Shown piece after piece: positions 13,955 through 17,199 of a stretch of DNA of 17,199 nt. Position numbers and translations under genes: made by a program. The stretch's first letter is position 1; each line of letters opens with the position of its first letter. Source of the DNA: an uncultured Treponema sp. (GTDB lineage: Bacteria > Spirochaetota > Spirochaetia > Treponematales > Treponemataceae); contig CAMOEE010000026.1 in assembly GCA_946611835.1 (NCBI GenBank), positions 1-17,199 on the forward strand, written 5' to 3'. Under the pieces are notes generated by a model. That model worked only from the letters and a program-made list of their open reading frames with translations. It was not told the origin of the DNA and did no database searches.

Positions 13955-16060
13955 TTAGACTTTGAATAAATCAATCTGGCTGCCAATCTTTCCGATTGCG
14001 TCCTGAACTTGACCAGAGATATTTGCAAGACTTGCACCAGTGTCGTTGATTTTGCGTGCTCCAGAAGACATTTCGTCCATGCTGCCCTTCATTTCGAGGG
14101 TTGCCGACTGCAAGTGCTGAACTTCCTCAAGAATCATTTTGTTTCCGTTTGACATTTCGACAGAAGCGTTTTTGACTTCCTGAGTGCTGTCGTTCATGGT
14201 TTTGAGGGCATCGGTAATTTGCTGAGAGCCTTGATTCTGCTCTTCCATGGCTGCCTTGATTTGCATTACGAGCTGGTCAGTTTCCTGAATCTTCTGAGAA
14301 ACTACGCCAAATGAGCGGCTTGACTCGTTTGAAGCCGCAACGACCTCGCCAATCTGAGCCTTGATTTTCGTAAGCTGTTCACCGATTGTCTTTGACTGGG
14401 CAGAAGATGTTTCTGAAAGCTTACGGATTTCGTCTGCAACGACGGCAAAGCCTTTTCCGGCCTCGCCTGCGTGGGCTGCCTCGATTGCGGCGTTCATGGC
14501 GAGCAGGTTTGTCTGTTCTGCGATACTTGAAATTGCCGTGTTAGCGTCCTGAAGCATTTCGCTCTGGGTCTCAATCTGAAGAATTCGCTCGTTGACATCA
14601 TTCTGCATTTTAAATCCCATGTTTGCGTTTTCTTCAAGCTCGTTGAAAGAAGCGGCCATTTTTTCGACCGAGTTGTTGACTGATGAAATGTTGCCAATCA
14701 TCTCTTCTACTGCCGCACTGGCCTGACTTACGCCCGAAGACTGGTTTTCAATCATCTGGTTGAGGGAATCTATGTTGGCTGAAATCTCATCAACCGCACC
14801 GGCCGTCTGCTGTACGCTCTGGTTCTGGGTGTTAATCTGATGAGAAATGCTGTCGATGTTGGCGATAATCTGAGTGATGGCGCTTGCAGTGTCATGGGTA
14901 CTTGCGGTCATGCTTTCGCCGGATACGGCCAGCTCGTCTTTTGATTTTTTTGTCTCGCCGATAATCGTCTGCAGTTTGTCGCAGAATTTGTTGAAGTTGA
15001 TGACAAGGAAGCCAATTTCGTCGATGACACGGAGAGTAACCCGTTTTGTGAGATCTGCCTCGCCGGTTGCCATTTCTTCAAGCTGCCTGGTGACATTGCC
15101 GATTCGCCACATGAGCCAGTGGATGAACCTGTAGCTGATGAACATGAGCAGAAGTGCAAGAAGAGCTGAGATTGGAATTACGATTTTAATAGTGGTGTAT
15201 TTGATTGCCTTGATTTCATCCAGGGATTTTGCAATGAAAATCATGCCAGTGACGGTTCCGTCATCTGATTTGAGCGGGAAATAAACGGAGAAATAATCCT
15301 TCCCCTTGATTTTGTTTTCACCACGGAAAATTTCGCCGTTATGGAGAACCTTGTTTACGATATCCTGATTGTCAAGCACAGTTCCCTCGGCTCCCGCCAA
15401 TGTTGATTTTACGCGCATGTCGCCTGAAAAAATCGTACATTCAACATCATAACTAACCTGCATCAGATTAAGGAAATCATCGCCAGTCATATCATAGACA
15501 AAAACTGCCGCACCGATTACATTGTCGTTTTCATCTTTAATCGGATATGTGTAGATTGCTCCAAGTTTTGTGTCACCGATTGGCTCAAATGAATATGCCA
15601 GTTTGCCTGAAAGGGCTTTTTTGACAGCATAAGTATTTGAAAGGTCGCTGCCTTGCTTGAAGCCAGCCGCCCCGCCATACAGAACTTTACCGCTGGAATC
15701 CACAAAAGCCATATAATCGTAGTCTAAATCTTCATCGTAAGTGTCTACGATATCTTTGAACATGTATGCGTCTTCATAAATGACGGCCTCGACTACATCC
15801 GCCCTTCGTGCAGAAATAGATGCCGCCGTTTTGAGCGTGACAAGCCAGTCTTCCGTAACAAGCATGGCACCGTCTGCAGAATGAAGAAGCTGCGTCTCTG
15901 TAGCTTTTATCTGATTTTTGTCAAACACATTTAAACTAATAGCTGCTGCAGCAACTGAAGCGACTAAAATTACGCTGCCTACTAAGGCTATAAGTTTTGT
16001 TTGGATTTGAATGTCTTTTTTACCACCGACCCAGCGGTTATTCTCAATTTTACTTGCCAT
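13955..16060 (-). CDS. Methyl-accepting chemotaxis protein with periplasmic Cache sensor
   Basis: A 701-residue inner-membrane chemoreceptor. Transmembrane helix 1 is at about 22-44. A periplasmic sensor (about 45-285) has two Cache-like parts, one with MAFVDSSGKVLYGG and one with TIFSGDMRVKSTL followed by GKDYFSVYFPLKSDDG. Transmembrane helix 2 is at about 290-312, then HAMP (about 313-370) and a long cytoplasmic coiled coil. The signalling tip is canonical: IAEQTNLLAMNAAIEAAHAG (513-532), then GKGFAVVADEIRKLSE (535-550), which contacts CheA and CheW. It ends LFKV without a CheR/CheB-binding pentapeptide. The ligand cannot be read from sequence; Cache sensors commonly bind amino acids, organic acids or other small metabolites. 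A GGGGG ribosome-binding sequence precedes the start, a promoter lies just upstream, and no other chemotaxis gene is in the window, so it appears to be a stand-alone receptor gene. Confidence 0.96.
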   Translation of the reverse strand: MASKIENNRWVGGKKDIQIQTKLIALVGSVILVASVAAAAISLNVFDKNQIKATETQLLHSADGAMLVTEDWLVTLKTAASISARRADVVEAVIYEDAYMFKDIVDTYDEDLDYDYMAFVDSSGKVLYGGAAGFKQGSDLSNTYAVKKALSGKLAYSFEPIGDTKLGAIYTYPIKDENDNVIGAAVFVYDMTGDDFLNLMQVSYDVECTIFSGDMRVKSTLAGAEGTVLDNQDIVNKVLHNGEIFRGENKIKGKDYFSVYFPLKSDDGTVTGMIFIAKSLDEIKAIKYTTIKIVIPISALLALLLMFISYRFIHWLMWRIGNVTRQLEEMATGEADLTKRVTLRVIDEIGFLVINFNKFCDKLQTIIGETKKSKDELAVSGESMTASTHDTASAITQIIANIDSISHQINTQNQSVQQTAGAVDEISANIDSLNQMIENQSSGVSQASAAVEEMIGNISSVNNSVEKMAASFNELEENANMGFKMQNDVNERILQIETQSEMLQDANTAISSIAEQTNLLAMNAAIEAAHAGEAGKGFAVVADEIRKLSETSSAQSKTIGEQLTKIKAQIGEVVAASNESSRSFGVVSQKIQETDQLVMQIKAAMEEQNQGSQQITDALKTMNDSTQEVKNASVEMSNGNKMILEEVQHLQSATLEMKGSMDEMSSGARKINDTGASLANISGQVQDAIGKIGSQIDLFKV

Positions 16061-16089
16061 TTAAGCCCCCTAAGTTAGTACACCTATTT

Positions 16090-16118
16090 ATTATCGACTA
16101 AAAAAATGAAATTGTAAA
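16090..16118 (-). promoter_or_regulatory. Sigma70-type promoter of the chemoreceptor gene
   Basis: On the minus strand TTTACA (16118-16113), 17 bases, then GATAAT (16095-16090). Each hexamer has five of six consensus bases. The leader is about 22 bases. No sigma28-like flagellar promoter was recognised. Confidence 0.65.
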
Positions 16119-16204
16119 CTGAAAAAAAACTGAAAGGAGGATAAATATGAAGGAAACGAAAAGGTAAGAAGGGGGAAGTTAATGCAAAAAATGTGGCAGC
16201 GAGA

Positions 16205-16309
16205 AGAAAAGCAGAGCGGCTGTGGAATCACTTGCAAGGTGCGAAGGAGCGTAGCGACTGAGTCAGATACCTCTTACCTTGCACCGTGATGAAACAGCCG
16301 TGCTTTTCT
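16205..16309. repeat. 105-base long hairpin between the chemoreceptor gene and adk
   Basis: Four stem blocks pair in order: AGAAAAGCA with TGCTTTTCT (9 bp), CGGCTGT with ACAGCCG (7 bp), ATCAC with GTGAT (5 bp) and TGCAAGGT with ACCTTGCA (8 bp). They are separated only by small bulges or internal loops and enclose a loop of about 35 bases. The 29 paired positions have no mismatches within blocks, far beyond a simple terminator, and no T-run follows on either strand. It may be a MITE-like element, a processed structured RNA, or a transcription barrier. A 35-codon open frame (16182-16289, +) overlaps it and is probably fortuitous. Confidence 0.7.
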
Positions 16310-16311
16310 GG

Positions 16312-16347
16312 TAGCGGACACATTTTTTGTTTTAATGTGTGTCTGCT
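16312..16347 (-). terminator. Imperfect hairpin after adk
   Basis: AGCAGACACACATT and AATGTGTCCGCT (minus strand) pair over about 11 positions with one mismatch and a two-base bulge, immediately after the adk stop. No T-run follows, so its activity as an intrinsic terminator is doubtful. Confidence 0.3.
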
Positions 16348-16348
16348 C

Positions 16349-16981
16349 TTAGTTCTTCGGGAACTTTGACTTGAATTCGGCGAGAACCTTTTCTGGCGCC
16401 GGTTTTGCGTCTACATCAACGAGGTTGCCCTTGTTTTTGTAGAAGTCGATGAGCGGAGCTGTTGACTCACGGTAAACTTCGAGACGATGTTTGATTGACT
16501 CTGGTTTGTCGTCGTCGCGGGTGTAAAGCTCGCCGCCACATTTGTCGCATTTGCCTTCTACTTTTGGCTTGTTGTTTACGACATGGTACATCTGACCGCA
16601 GTCTTTGCAGCAGATTCGTCCGCCAAGTCGCTCTACAACGGCATTGTCTTCGATGTCGAAATTAACGGCAGCGTCGATTTTTGCAAATCCTTCGAGAGCC
16701 TCAGCCTGAGGGATTGTGCGGGGGAAGCCGTCGAGAATGTAGCCCTTTTTGGTGTCGTCTTTTGAAAGGCGGTCTTTTACGAGACCGATTGTGATTTCAT
16801 CGCTGACCAGACCGCCGGCATCGATGATAGCCTTGGCTTTTTTGCCAAGCTCAGTGCCGTTCTTGATGTTCTCGCGGAAAATGTCTCCGGTTGAGATGTG
16901 TGGAATGCCATAAGAGGCAGCGACTTCTTTTGCGAGAGTGCCTTTGCCAGCTCCCGGTGGTCCCAAGAAAATAAAGTTCAT
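16349..16981 (-). CDS. adk: Adenylate kinase, zinc-lid type
   Basis: A 210-residue cytoplasmic enzyme interconverting ATP + AMP and 2 ADP. The start is placed at ATG 16981, eight codons into the longest open frame, because AGGAG lies six bases before it and the family begins MNFIFLGPPGAGKGT. Visible motifs: P-loop GPPGAGKG (7-14), HISTGDIFRE (28-37) for AMP binding, DGFPRT (84-89), and a LID with two Cys pairs (125/128 and 145/148) typical of zinc-binding adenylate kinases of Gram-positives and some other bacteria. RLEVYRES and IDFYKNKGNLVDVDA follow as expected for the long form. Length is normal. The usual ribosomal-protein or secY neighbours are absent. A small dyad (ACTTG-N5-CAAGT, 17009-17023) lies upstream in the promoter region. 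Confidence 0.96.
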   Translation of the reverse strand: MNFIFLGPPGAGKGTLAKEVAASYGIPHISTGDIFRENIKNGTELGKKAKAIIDAGGLVSDEITIGLVKDRLSKDDTKKGYILDGFPRTIPQAEALEGFAKIDAAVNFDIEDNAVVERLGGRICCKDCGQMYHVVNNKPKVEGKCDKCGGELYTRDDDKPESIKHRLEVYRESTAPLIDFYKNKGNLVDVDAKPAPEKVLAEFKSKFPKN

Positions 16982-16987
16982 TTTTTG

Positions 16988-16992
16988 CTCCT
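16988..16992 (-). promoter_or_regulatory. Ribosome-binding site that fixes the adk start
   Basis: AGGAG with a 6-base spacer to ATG 16981. It lies inside the longer open frame that would begin at 17002, ruling against that start. Confidence 0.85.
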
Positions 16993-17077
16993 GAATCGTC
17001 ATTATCGGACTTGCCCGACAAGTTACTTTATCATAAAAACAGGGATTGGGAAACAGAGAAACCTTAATTTTCTATTT

Positions 17078-17199
17078 TCAGCTTTCAATCTTCAAAAATT
17101 CAATTTCCGTGTTCCAGTTGAAGAGCGTTTTTTGGGCGGCGGTTACGAGAAGATTTTTGATTCGCTCCAGGTCTTCGTTGCCGACTGCGGAAGAAAGAG
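17078..17199 (-). CDS. C-terminal fragment of an unidentified protein (5' end outside window)
   Basis: An open frame enters from the right edge on the minus strand and ends at TGA 17078-17080. The last 39 or so residues include AVGNEDLERIKNLLVTAAQK and LFNWNTEIEFLKIES, an amphipathic helical then strand-like ending. The other two frames of this strand hit stops early and codon choice looks coding, so it is probably the end of a real gene. I do not recognise the family. About 75 bases separate it from the adk start, so it may be upstream of adk in the same direction. Confidence 0.5.
   Translation of the reverse strand, partial: LSSAVGNEDLERIKNLLVTAAQKTLFNWNTEIEFLKIES

Noticed and set aside
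16182..16289. 35-codon plus-strand open frame beginning MQKMWQREEK
   Set aside because: It runs through the left arm, loop and right arm of the long hairpin; its sequence is dictated by the palindrome and it has only a loosely placed G-run upstream.
16982..17002. Upstream ATG (17002) as the adk start
   Set aside because: The ribosome-binding site AGGAG lies inside that extension; the family begins at MNFIFLGPPG.

Overview
The window looks like a chromosomal segment of a host-associated spirochaete, most likely a gut, rumen or oral Treponema. This is judged from gene content and not from a database match: a pyruvate phosphate dikinase, two large surface lipoproteins of types common in Treponema (bacterial Ig-like repeats and a BspA-type leucine-rich-repeat protein), a Cache-type chemoreceptor, and many AT-rich intergenic stretches with strong sigma70-like promoters. 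Most genes are ordinary housekeeping or stress genes.

Layout. Positions 1-632 hold the C-terminal part of ppdK (+), followed by a hairpin-rich tail and a terminator. A clear promoter near 774-802 starts a two-gene operon (836-5790, +): a three-Ig-domain lipoprotein, then a 1226-residue BspA-like lipoprotein, closed by a strong terminator. Positions 5835-6370 carry no intact gene. They hold a decayed Abi-like (HEPN motif) gene on the minus strand and a compact palindromic element with its own promoter-like and terminator-like flanks. Then come metF (-) and an NFACT/RqcH-family gene (-), with a signal-peptide protein (+, probable outer-membrane barrel) diverging from the latter. A PfkB-family sugar kinase (-) converges on that protein gene with a 5-base gap.

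Positions 10618-13101 (-) form a compact operon trxB-like > CDF metal exporter > ohrR-like regulator. Just upstream on the same strand is a two-cysteine glutathione peroxidase homologue under a consensus promoter. Together these read as a thiol-redox/peroxide/metal (probably Mn2+) module. Positions 13955-16060 (-) encode a methyl-accepting chemotaxis protein with its own promoter. A 105-base near-perfect hairpin lies between it and adk (-). The last 122 bases hold the C-terminal end of an unidentified minus-strand gene.

The least explained material is non-coding: (a) a structured element with the same stem sequences found after both ppdK and the chemoreceptor gene; (b) a (CACAGANNN)3 repeat in two intergenic gaps, one of them a large inverted repeat; (c) the possible small RNA at 6262-6338; (d) the hairpin at 16205-16309. 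No complete defence system, CRISPR array, transposase, rRNA or tRNA was seen.
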